From Lachnospiraceae bacterium (GTDB lineage: Bacteria; Bacillota; Clostridia; Lachnospirales; Lachnospiraceae): DNA of 64,000 bases. Where the stretch lies: contig JAFZVZ010000001.1 in assembly GCA_017617545.1 (NCBI GenBank), forward strand, positions 1-64,000, written 5' to 3'. Below are positions 7,743 to 15,519 of the stretch, piece after piece (within the stretch, counting starts at the first letter, position 1; each line of letters starts with the position of its first letter). Below the pieces are notes generated by a model. It worked only from the letters and a program-made list of their open reading frames with translations, made no database searches and was not told the DNA's origin. The position numbers and the translations under genes are program-made.

Positions 7743-8930
7743 ATGCACATGTTTGGCATTCTGGCGCTCTCGCCGCTTACGAAGGCAATTCTGAACGAGT
7801 ACGCGTGGGTGCTCGGCATTGTGCTGTTTTTCTTCGCGATCACGTTCATCGGCGGTATTTTGATCGAGAAGGACGAAAAGGGCTCCGGCTTCGGCGGCAA
7901 CTTCGGCCTGGTGATCATTCTGATCTTCGTGCGGATCGGCGTCGTCTTCGCGGCCGGCGTTTACGCGGGTGTCGTGAAACCGATCCTCATATTTGTGCGG
8001 TACCACAGCGAGATCGGCAGGATCACTCCGCTTATCGCGAGGATCGGCGTGATCGCGCTGATCATTTTCCCGCTTTTGTTGATCCTGGCGTATGCGATCG
8101 CAGTATTTTTCGGTCGGAAAATAGAGAACTATTTCTTCCGCAAGAAGTACGAGACCGGCAGGGACACGTACGAGAAGTCAGCGGAGGAGTACCGTCAGGC
8201 GACAGAATTTTACGAAGCCCTGCAGGAGCGTGACCTGTACTGCACGGACGAGGATAAGGAACTTCTGGAGAAGCTCAATCAGCCGTATACAATTGAGAAT
8301 CTCCTGAGCAAATACTTCTACACGAGGGGCACGATCTTCGCGCTTGAGGATAAGACGTTCAGAGATAGTCTTGATGACAACCGGTGGATCTCGGCGACCT
8401 CGACGATGCGCCTTCCCGCGTTCGTGTACAACGCGATCCTGACGCTTCCTGAGCCGGACGGGCAGCTTCGGTACGCACCGCTTGCGCGGTATGAGGACCA
8501 TACGTCTTCGCCGCGCACCGGCAACGCGACGCCGTTCTTCCGCGACTACTATGTCGAGTGCAAGATCGTCTATGTGGACGGCGATATGTACGCGATCATC
8601 GGCGTCGGCGAGGCGTGGACGGTCCACAAAGCCTTCGAGACCGTGAAGCCGCACTTCGTGATCCTCTCGGAGACCGAAAACATCAAGACCTTCTGCGACG
8701 GCAAATATTGTCCGTACGGGGCCGTGGAAAATGAGTCCCGCGGTCAGTTCGTGATGCACCCCAACACCAATGTCTTTGCCTGCGGCGCTCCGTTTAAGCC
8801 GATCAACTATCCGGTCCGCGTCGTGGAGCGCCTCGACCGCGCCGCCATCGACCGCTACGCTGCCGAACTGCAGCAGGGCGTGCTCGCGGGATCCATCGCG
8901 CGCTACGCGAAGGAGAAGGGGAAAGCGTGA
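7743..8930 (+). CDS. Membrane protein of unknown function
   Basis: 395 residues. Three hydrophobic segments lie in the first 125 residues (about 18-40, 52-78 and 98-122). A charged helical stretch rich in Glu, Tyr and Lys follows, then a soluble domain of about 230 residues with CDGKYCPYGAVENESRG. I do not recognise the soluble domain. AAAGGAGG precedes the ATG at an ideal distance; a second ATG two codons later is also possible. It lies downstream of the DUF3810 gene on the same strand and ends before a terminator-like palindrome at 9003-9036. Confidence 0.8.
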   Translation: MHMFGILALSPLTKAILNEYAWVLGIVLFFFAITFIGGILIEKDEKGSGFGGNFGLVIILIFVRIGVVFAAGVYAGVVKPILIFVRYHSEIGRITPLIARIGVIALIIFPLLLILAYAIAVFFGRKIENYFFRKKYETGRDTYEKSAEEYRQATEFYEALQERDLYCTDEDKELLEKLNQPYTIENLLSKYFYTRGTIFALEDKTFRDSLDDNRWISATSTMRLPAFVYNAILTLPEPDGQLRYAPLARYEDHTSSPRTGNATPFFRDYYVECKIVYVDGDMYAIIGVGEAWTVHKAFETVKPHFVILSETENIKTFCDGKYCPYGAVENESRGQFVMHPNTNVFACGAPFKPINYPVRVVERLDRAAIDRYAAELQQGVLAGSIARYAKEKGKA

Positions 8931-9002
8931 GGGGGAACGGAATAGGCCAAACGAGAAGGTTCACCTAAATTATTTCCCGCAATTATTTGAAAAAGCGAAT
9001 TT

Positions 9003-9036
9003 TGAGCGAATATTCGGCGAATATTCGCTCATTTTT
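9003..9036. terminator. Perfect 12-bp stem-loop with T-run
   Basis: TGAGCGAATATT (9003-9014) and AATATTCGCTCA (9020-9031) flank a five-base loop, followed by TTTTT. It fits an intrinsic terminator for the upstream membrane protein gene. It also lies immediately before the -35 box of the next gene, so it could double as an operator. GCGAAT occurs four times within about 35 bases here. Confidence 0.65.
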
Positions 9037-9037
9037 G

Positions 9038-9066
9038 TTGACCGGAGTGAATTTTTCGCGTAAAAT
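9038..9066 (+). promoter_or_regulatory. Promoter of the AlbA_2/Schlafen-type gene
   Basis: TTGACC (9038-9043), a 17-base spacer and TAAAAT (9061-9066). The predicted start lies about 35 bases before the gene, whose ribosome site GAGGAGG or similar follows. Confidence 0.65.
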
Positions 9067-9109
9067 GAGTCAAACGGGGAGAGTGCGTGCAGTGTGAGGA
9101 GGTGCTTTT

Positions 9110-10462
9110 ATGAGGCTGGAGACAGAAGAGATTGAGTTTAAGGAACAGTTTACGGAATCCGTATACAAAGAGGTCATTGCGTTCGCCAACACGAACGGCG
9201 GGACGATCTACATCGGAATCGACGACGAGGGCAATGCGGTCGGCATCAAAGATGTTGATCAGGAGTACGTGCGGATAACCAATGGGATCCGCGACGCCAT
9301 CATGCCGGATGTGACAATGTTTGTCAGATATAAGATCCAGGACAATCAGGTGGTTCAGATCGTGGTCCGCGAGGGAACGAACAAGCCGTATTACCTGAAG
9401 GCGAAGGGGATGAGGCAGGGAGGCGTGTTTGTGCGACAGGGCAGCTCGAGCGTTTCCGCGTCACCGGAGGCAATCCGGCAAATGATCAAGGAAAGCGACG
9501 GAGATGTGTACGAGGAGAAGATATCTCCGGTACAGGAGCTGACGTTTCAGGGAACAAGCGAGGCATTTCGCGTCAATGATGTGGATTTTTCAACTAGTAA
9601 ATACGCAGCTATCGGGATGACTGTCGGCGCGGATGCGGAATACACCAACCTGGGGCGGTTGCTGTCGGATCAGTGCGAGCACACGATCCGTGTGGCGGTT
9701 TTCGCGGACGAGGGCAAGAGAATGTTCCGGGATCGTCAGGAATTCGGAGGGTCGGTTCTGACGCAATTTGACCAGGTTTCAAAATACCTTGACCTATGTA
9801 ACCGGACAGCTGCAGTGGTAAAGGGCTACCGGCGAGTTGACACGCGGGATTATCCGGAGGAAGCGGTTCGGGAAGCGCTGCTCAACGCGATCGTTCACAG
9901 GGATTATTCCTACAGTGGGAGCAGTATCATCAACATTTACGACAGCCATATGGAATTCATCACGCTGGGCGGGTTGCTGCCGGGGATTGAGAAGGAGGAC
10001 ATCTGCAATGGGATTTCTCTGCCGCGAAACCGAAAGCTGGCATCCGTATTTTACCGCCTGCGGCTGATCGAAGCGTACGGAACCGGGATTTTCCGGATCA
10101 TGGACGCGTATGAGGACTGCAGTGAGAAGCCGAAGTTTGTGATCACGCCGAACTCGTTCAAGCTGATCCTCCCCAATCGCAACGCGGTGAAAGAGAAAGC
10201 ATATTCCGTACGGGAAACGCCGTCGGAACAGCGGTACGGCACGAACATGGCGCCCTACCGTACGATCCCGGTCGTTACCGAGCAGATGCGCAGGGTGCTG
10301 ACGTATATCGACGAGTACGGACAGATAACAGACGGAGAGATCCAACAGTTGTTGTCGCTGAAGAAGACACGGGCATTTACGATTGCCAAGCGGCTGCGCG
10401 AGTTCGGGTTGATCGTTGTCGAGGGGCGCGGCGAGGAGAGGCGCTACCGAAGAGTGCAGTGA
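9110..10462 (+). CDS. AlbA_2 (Schlafen-type) DNA-binding/ATPase-fold transcriptional regulator
   Basis: 450 residues. Residues about 5-120 form an AlbA_2 domain (EIEFKEQFTESVYKEVIAFA, NTNGGTIYIGIDDEGNAVGI, GVFVRQGSSS). A C-terminal ATPase-like region follows, with ALLNAIVHRDYS and GGLLPGIEKEDI typical of the HATPase_c_4 family, near residues 255-330. A winged helix closes the protein (about 385-448). These proteins are widespread, often near mobile or defence genes, and mostly uncharacterised. It has its own promoter and a terminator, so it is a single-gene unit. Family call is strong; regulatory targets are unknown. Confidence 0.88.
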   Translation: MRLETEEIEFKEQFTESVYKEVIAFANTNGGTIYIGIDDEGNAVGIKDVDQEYVRITNGIRDAIMPDVTMFVRYKIQDNQVVQIVVREGTNKPYYLKAKGMRQGGVFVRQGSSSVSASPEAIRQMIKESDGDVYEEKISPVQELTFQGTSEAFRVNDVDFSTSKYAAIGMTVGADAEYTNLGRLLSDQCEHTIRVAVFADEGKRMFRDRQEFGGSVLTQFDQVSKYLDLCNRTAAVVKGYRRVDTRDYPEEAVREALLNAIVHRDYSYSGSSIINIYDSHMEFITLGGLLPGIEKEDICNGISLPRNRKLASVFYRLRLIEAYGTGIFRIMDAYEDCSEKPKFVITPNSFKLILPNRNAVKEKAYSVRETPSEQRYGTNMAPYRTIPVVTEQMRRVLTYIDEYGQITDGEIQQLLSLKKTRAFTIAKRLREFGLIVVEGRGEERRYRRVQ

Positions 10463-10480
10463 TAATTGAGCGGACATAAC

Positions 10481-10539
10481 AAAGCCTGCCGAGCGGAGAT
10501 ACCCTTTGATCATGGGGCCATCAGCGAGGCAGGCTTTTT
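10481..10539. terminator. Bidirectional intrinsic terminator
   Basis: AAAGCCTGCC (10481-10490) pairs with GGCAGGCTTT (10528-10537), followed by TT on the plus strand; T-rich sequence also follows on the minus strand. It lies between the convergent AlbA_2 gene and the STT3 gene and probably ends both transcripts. The loop is unusually long (37 bases). Confidence 0.7.
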
Positions 10540-10561
10540 GTACGTTATATGCAGCGGAGTA

Positions 10562-13408
10562 TCACTCCCCGATCTTCCATACGGACACCTCGCGGAGAGA
10601 GGTTGTGCCGTTGGTCTCCGGCAGTTCGTAGACCGAGCGGTAAAACAACGTTTCCCCGTTCATCGCGAAACCGCGCACAATGACGGAGTCTGACGCGTAC
10701 GTGTCGCACAGGATCGCGCGGTAGACGGAGGGGCTGTCCTCGCGCAGATACACCGTAAAATAAGCGTTGTTGTCCCGGAATTTGAAGCACGGCAGCCAGT
10801 CATCCGTGGCATCCGCGCTGCCGTCCAGCGGCACCACGCGCAGTGTCATCGGGTACTGGTCTCCCTTCGGGTTGCGCAGTGTTCCTTTGAATTGTCCGTT
10901 GACATCGCGTTCGATGTGCAGCATATAATCGCTGTCGGAAAATGTGAGATCCGCGCTCTGTCCGGCTTCCACGGTCACGGCGTTGCGGCCCTGCCGGATG
11001 TAAGGTGTGCTCGGGCTTTGACCCGAAAAATCCCAGCGGCCGAAGGTCGCGATGGCGCCGACCTTGCGGAGCATATCCTCGGAAAATACGAGGTACACCG
11101 GACGCGGCTCCTCCGGGTGCGTGAGCGCCAGCAGTTTGGCAGCGGTCGCGGCGTCGAGACGATCTGCGGGATCGATCGGTGAGTCGGGCAGATTTGCGGA
11201 AACGACGCACGCATTGGCCGGCGGTTCCTCCGACAGATTGACTCCGGTCAGATATGCCTCGGCCTCCTGCCGGTAGAGCGGCAGGATCGTCTTTAAAACG
11301 TCAGTGGCGCGGCGCGCATAGTCCGCGTCGTTTTCTTTGTAAACATTCATCAGCAGATGCGTCGCGTCCAGGCCGCCGGTCGCGAGCATGCGGCAAATCC
11401 CCTTCGTCAGCAGGATATCATCCGTTAGCAGTGCCTGTCCCAGCCAGTAGTTCCACTCACCGTTAAAGTTGCCGCCGTCGCCCAGCGTCAGGCGCCTCGC
11501 GGCATACTCGTAAAAGTATCCGTAATCCCACCACGACGCGATCACGGCGTCGGGCTCGGTCTGCTCGCGGATGGCGTCGCACATTTCCTGCAGCGTGTCG
11601 CTTCCGTCCGGGATCGCGCTGTAGGAGCCGCCAGCGCAGGCCATGCACGGGGATAACACAAGAGTCAGCGCAAGCAGGTTAACAAGCGCCCGCTTCTTCG
11701 TAAAATACAGCAAAAGCCCCGCGGACAGTGCCGCCACACCTGCGATGAGGCACGGCGTCCACCCGAATTCCGCGCGAAGTGCGAAGGCCCAACCCGCAAC
11801 CGAGAGGGCGATGATGCCCGCGTAAATGATCGTCCGGATAATGGGACGGGGAGTGCGAGCAGAGTGCTCGTCGGGTTCGGGTTGGTCTGCGTTCTCCGTG
11901 TCTCGGGCGCAATCGGCGCGCATTAAGTACCTGCACAATAATCCGGTGCCGAGGCCGCATACGATGCTGACCGGCAGCACGGGGATCGTCAGGAAGCGGG
12001 AACCCTTCAGCATGATAATGATGCCGCAGCCAAGCCACACCCAAAGGAAGACTGTGGTGATCAGGAGGTTTTCAGATATGGCGGCGGAGCTGAGACGGAC
12101 TTCCGTTTTATTCCCGAACGCCTTTCCGGTGAAGACGATCCGACAGCCCCAGTATACGAGGAAGCCGGCCGTGATCACTGTGACGAGCAGCACGGGCCAG
12201 GCTCCGAGTTTGTTCAGCATTCCGTCCGCGTAAGCGGCAAACCCGTTCAGGGCTTTGTCGAGAGTGCTGTTTCCGTAGTCGTCCGCCAGCAGCGGTGTCG
12301 GCAGAAGCTCGCTGACAAATCGTCCCGCGTCGGGAAATGCGGAGTCGCCGTTGGCGAGGGATCCGCTCACATTGCCGATGATACCCGCGATGTCCTTGAA
12401 GAATTCAAGTCCGCGAACGAGCAGGCACAAAAGCACCTGCGCACCGAGTCCGATCAAGGCGCCGCTCAGAGCGCCGGGGAAGAGACGGTTGCGGGAGGCC
12501 TCTGCCGGAGCACTCGGCGCTTCGTCTGAGGTCTCGGCCGAAGTGATTGTCTCCCCTTCGGAGGTCTCGGCCAAAGCAATGTTGTCATCGTTGGAAACTG
12601 AGGCGTTTTCCTGCTTGCGCAGGCGCATTTTCCGAATGAGACGCATCAGGAGCAGGGCGACGACCGTGCAGCAGGCAGCGGCGGCGCCGATGCAGAAGTA
12701 TGCGTAGTATGCGCGCCAGAAGGTCGAGAGGACGCAGAGCGCGAGGCCGCTCCCGCAGCCCCAGGCGAGCTGTTGTTTCCGGTTTTTCGAGAGCAGGGCT
12801 TCCGCGTAGCACAGCAGGAATGTGCACGGCAGCAGTGCCAGGCCCATGTCGGTGTCGTAAAATCCTGCGTGCGTGTGCCAGGAGAAGGATGCCGCCGTAA
12901 CGACGAGCACCGCCGCGACAAAACCGCCGAGGCGGCCGGCGCGGTCATTGGCGAAGCTGCGGAGCCTCCGGCTCACGAAGAAGTACACGGGGATCGCGGT
13001 GAGCGAGGCGATGAACGGTGCCAGCCAGTAGATCACGCTGTAGGGCGTGACACCGGGAACCCACGAGAGAAGCTTGTAGACGGTCGCGCCGAGGATCGGA
13101 AGGCCCATGACGACGTCGCCCTCCTCGCCGGTCGCGTTGGCCGAGATGTAGGGGTCGTCGCCGCGGCTGTGGCGCAGAGTGTATTCGGTGATGTCGCCCG
13201 TCGCGAGGTCCTCGGTCAGGCGGCAGTAGAGGTAGGAATCCATCTCGGAGAGGTACGGCAGACCGCTGTCCGTGCGATACTCATCGCGCGCGCCCGCATC
13301 CGCGTACAAAAGAGGAAGCGACAGCGAATGCAGCAATATGGACAGGAACACGATCAGCGCGCAGACCGCGAGATCGCGTGAAATGCGGATTTTCCGTGTT
13401 GTCTTCAT
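10562..13408 (-). CDS. STT3-family oligosaccharyltransferase
   Basis: 948 residues from the ATG at 13408, which has AAAGGAGG nine bases upstream; the further open frame upstream is rejected. A multi-helix membrane half is followed by a soluble C-terminal domain. Family signatures are present: SEMDSYLY near residue 55 (first catalytic acidic site), FYDTDMGL near 185 (DxD), and SWWDYGYF near 624 (the WWDYG sequon-binding motif). STT3/PglB/AglB proteins move a lipid-linked glycan onto Asn in N-x-S/T sequons outside the membrane. Bacterial examples outside Epsilonproteobacteria are little studied. The insert at about 270-330 is Ala/Ser/Glu-rich. It lies 4 kb from a PglF/PglE/PglC-like glycan locus, which could supply the donor; that link is inferred. 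Confidence 0.87.
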   Translation of the reverse strand: MKTTRKIRISRDLAVCALIVFLSILLHSLSLPLLYADAGARDEYRTDSGLPYLSEMDSYLYCRLTEDLATGDITEYTLRHSRGDDPYISANATGEEGDVVMGLPILGATVYKLLSWVPGVTPYSVIYWLAPFIASLTAIPVYFFVSRRLRSFANDRAGRLGGFVAAVLVVTAASFSWHTHAGFYDTDMGLALLPCTFLLCYAEALLSKNRKQQLAWGCGSGLALCVLSTFWRAYYAYFCIGAAAACCTVVALLLMRLIRKMRLRKQENASVSNDDNIALAETSEGETITSAETSDEAPSAPAEASRNRLFPGALSGALIGLGAQVLLCLLVRGLEFFKDIAGIIGNVSGSLANGDSAFPDAGRFVSELLPTPLLADDYGNSTLDKALNGFAAYADGMLNKLGAWPVLLVTVITAGFLVYWGCRIVFTGKAFGNKTEVRLSSAAISENLLITTVFLWVWLGCGIIIMLKGSRFLTIPVLPVSIVCGLGTGLLCRYLMRADCARDTENADQPEPDEHSARTPRPIIRTIIYAGIIALSVAGWAFALRAEFGWTPCLIAGVAALSAGLLLYFTKKRALVNLLALTLVLSPCMACAGGSYSAIPDGSDTLQEMCDAIREQTEPDAVIASWWDYGYFYEYAARRLTLGDGGNFNGEWNYWLGQALLTDDILLTKGICRMLATGGLDATHLLMNVYKENDADYARRATDVLKTILPLYRQEAEAYLTGVNLSEEPPANACVVSANLPDSPIDPADRLDAATAAKLLALTHPEEPRPVYLVFSEDMLRKVGAIATFGRWDFSGQSPSTPYIRQGRNAVTVEAGQSADLTFSDSDYMLHIERDVNGQFKGTLRNPKGDQYPMTLRVVPLDGSADATDDWLPCFKFRDNNAYFTVYLREDSPSVYRAILCDTYASDSVIVRGFAMNGETLFYRSVYELPETNGTTSLREVSVWKIGE

Positions 13409-13507
13409 CGAAGTGCCCCTCCTTTCCCGGTTGGATCGTCCTCGTACGTTCCCGCTCCCGCAGCGTTCCCGCACGTTTCCGTTTTTTTATTCCCCTCACA
13501 CCTTCCC

Positions 13508-13536
13508 ATTCTAAGGGGTATGTGCATTCTTGTCAA
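13508..13536 (-). promoter_or_regulatory. Promoter of the STT3 gene
   Basis: On the minus strand a consensus TTGACA (complement of 13531-13536), a 17-base spacer and TAGAAT (complement of 13508-13513). About 100 bases of leader precede the ATG. Confidence 0.75.
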
Positions 13537-13591
13537 TCCGCGGCGTCGCAGGCGGCGCAAGGACATGATTCGACATAGCAAGGTAAACATG

Positions 13592-13712
13592 TGACATGGC
13601 AATGTCATTAATCTCGCTTAGAACTTAAATTAGAGTTCAATGGAGTATAAGATAATACATCTTTTCCTCACGGCAGTGACAAAGAAGGTGCATTTGCATT
13701 TTCCGGAAAATG
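13592..13712. other. Intergenic segment with small palindromes
   Basis: This is part of the 560-base gap between the divergent STT3 and MATE genes. TGACAT (13592-13597) pairs with ATGTCA (13602-13607). CATTTTCCGGAAAATG at 13697-13712 is a 16-bp perfect palindrome made of two overlapping copies of the window-wide word CGGAAAATG. No gene is credible here. A MATE-gene promoter could not be fixed; TACAAT at 13903-13908 is the best -10 but has a poor -35. Confidence 0.55.
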
Positions 13713-13813
13713 CGGCATAATCGGTTGTGCGAGCGGCGGGGAGTCAGGCATGTGCTCCGCGATATAGCCGTTTCGCCTAATAGTGACATTATCCTCTGCG
13801 TGTAATTGAGTGG

Positions 13814-13839
13814 CGGGAACCCGTTTCGGCGGGTTCCCG
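13814..13839. terminator. Strong GC-rich hairpin
   Basis: CGGGAACCCG (13814-13823) and CGGGTTCCCG (13830-13839) flank a six-base loop. There is no T-run, and no gene on either strand ends immediately before it, so a regulatory or remnant terminator role is equally possible. Confidence 0.4.
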
Positions 13840-13968
13840 TTGCTTATGCGGACATATGAGGCTAAGTAAAGATTTACTATGGAAATACGGTGTTTTTTCA
13901 TGTACAATGGGGAACGATGCGGAAAGGAGCAGCGGCCGTGAAAGCGGCAGCTGATTAGAATACAAACG

Positions 13969-15504
13969 ATGAAACTGTTTCAGAAGGATCCGAAATTTTA
14001 CAAAAAGGTTCTCCTGCTGGCGCTTCCGATCGCGCTGCAGAGCCTGATCGCCGTCGGCGTCAACATGCTCGACACGATCATGGTCGGCAGCATCGGCAGT
14101 GCGGGCAGTGTTTACGATGCTCACGATGTCGGGGTGCTCGGCAAGACGGCGGCGGAGCTGGCGAGCGAGCAGTCGCTGTCGGCAGTTTCCCTGTCCAACA
14201 CATTTATCGGAATTTACCACATCTTCTGCATGGGTCTCGGCATGGGCGCCTCCGTGCTCGTCTCGCGCTACTGGGGCATGAAGCTCAAGGGCGACGACGA
14301 GGGAGGCAAGGCGACCACGGCGCTCAAGCAGACGGTGAGCCTGATGCTTCGCCTGACGATCGTCCTGGCGGCGCTGTTCGCGATCGCGACCTTCGTCATG
14401 CCGGAGACCATCATGAAAATGTACGCCAAGAAGCAGGTGGACATCTCCACGGTCGCTCCGGAGGAGGTTGAGAAGACGATCGCGGAAAATCTGAACAACC
14501 GCGAGATCATCCGCCGCGGTGCCGACTACCTGAAGTACTCGGTCATCACGTATTTCTTCCTCGGCACTTCGCTGACGGTCACGATCGTGCTCCGCAGCGT
14601 CGGACAGGCACTGTTCCCGCTGTTTGTGTCCATCGGCGCGCTGTTCGTCAACCTGATCGCTAACTACACATTTATCTTCGGCCACTTCGGCGCTCCGCGC
14701 ATGGAGACGAAGGGCGCCGCGCTCGGCACTCTGATCGCGCGTATCTTCGAGGCGGTACTGATCCTCGGCTACCTGTTCCTCAAGGACAAGAGGATCCGGT
14801 TCCGTGTGCGCGATCTCTTCATGAAGACGCGCTCGCTTCTGCGGGAGTACATCCGCATCAGCATTCCTGTGCTGATCAGCGACGGTATCCTTGCTCTGGG
14901 CAATAACTCGGTCGCGATGGTCATCGGCAAGCTCGGCTCCGAGTTCACCTCGGCCAACGCCATCACCGCGGTGACGCAGCAGATGAGCACGGTCGGCATC
15001 CAGGGCGTGTGCCAGGCGGGTGCGATCGTGACCGGCCAGACGCTCGGCACCGGTGACAAGGAGAAGACGATGAAGCAAGGCTGGATGTTCTTCGGCCTTG
15101 GCCTTGCGCTCGGTCTTGTCGCGGCTCTGATCATCACGATCATCCAGAACCCGGTCGTCAACAGCTACGACGTCGCCGGTACGACCAAGGACATCGCGTT
15201 CCAGCTGATGAGCGCCATCAGTATCATTCTGATCTTCCAGGCGACCAACAGCATCATGACCAAGGGCGTGCTGCGAGGCGGCGGCGACACGAAGATGTTG
15301 ATGCTCATGGACAACATTTTCCTCTGGGCGATCGCTCTGCCTCTTGGTATCATCGCGGGCTTTGTGCTGCATCTTGACGCGTTCTGGATCTACATCTGCC
15401 TAAAGTCCGACCAGATCGTCAAGGCGGTGTGGTGCTGGTTCCGCTTAAAGAGCGAAAAATGGATCAAAAAGATTTCAACCGGCGAGCAAGAGCCGGCGAA
15501 ATAG
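13969..15504 (+). CDS. MATE-family multidrug/solute efflux transporter
   Basis: 511 residues with about 12 membrane helices. Family features are LLLALPIALQSLIAVGVNML at the start, GMGASVLVSRYWGMK in the third helix region, and the repeated FQATNSIMTKGVLRGGGDTKML pattern in the second half. MATE proteins export cationic compounds in exchange for Na+ or H+. The start is the only ATG with good N-terminal fit; upstream sequence is A/G-rich but lacks a clear GGAGG. It is followed 15 bases later by the arabinofuranosidase gene, so the two are probably co-transcribed. Confidence 0.92.
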   Translation: MKLFQKDPKFYKKVLLLALPIALQSLIAVGVNMLDTIMVGSIGSAGSVYDAHDVGVLGKTAAELASEQSLSAVSLSNTFIGIYHIFCMGLGMGASVLVSRYWGMKLKGDDEGGKATTALKQTVSLMLRLTIVLAALFAIATFVMPETIMKMYAKKQVDISTVAPEEVEKTIAENLNNREIIRRGADYLKYSVITYFFLGTSLTVTIVLRSVGQALFPLFVSIGALFVNLIANYTFIFGHFGAPRMETKGAALGTLIARIFEAVLILGYLFLKDKRIRFRVRDLFMKTRSLLREYIRISIPVLISDGILALGNNSVAMVIGKLGSEFTSANAITAVTQQMSTVGIQGVCQAGAIVTGQTLGTGDKEKTMKQGWMFFGLGLALGLVAALIITIIQNPVVNSYDVAGTTKDIAFQLMSAISIILIFQATNSIMTKGVLRGGGDTKMLMLMDNIFLWAIALPLGIIAGFVLHLDAFWIYICLKSDQIVKAVWCWFRLKSEKWIKKISTGEQEPAK

Positions 15505-15519
15505 AAGGGGTTTACAACT

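Noticed and set aside
13789..15372. Long minus-strand open frame opposite the MATE gene
   Set aside because: It mirrors the codon pattern of the MATE gene, has no recognisable motifs (His/Arg/Asp-rich) and no ribosome site.
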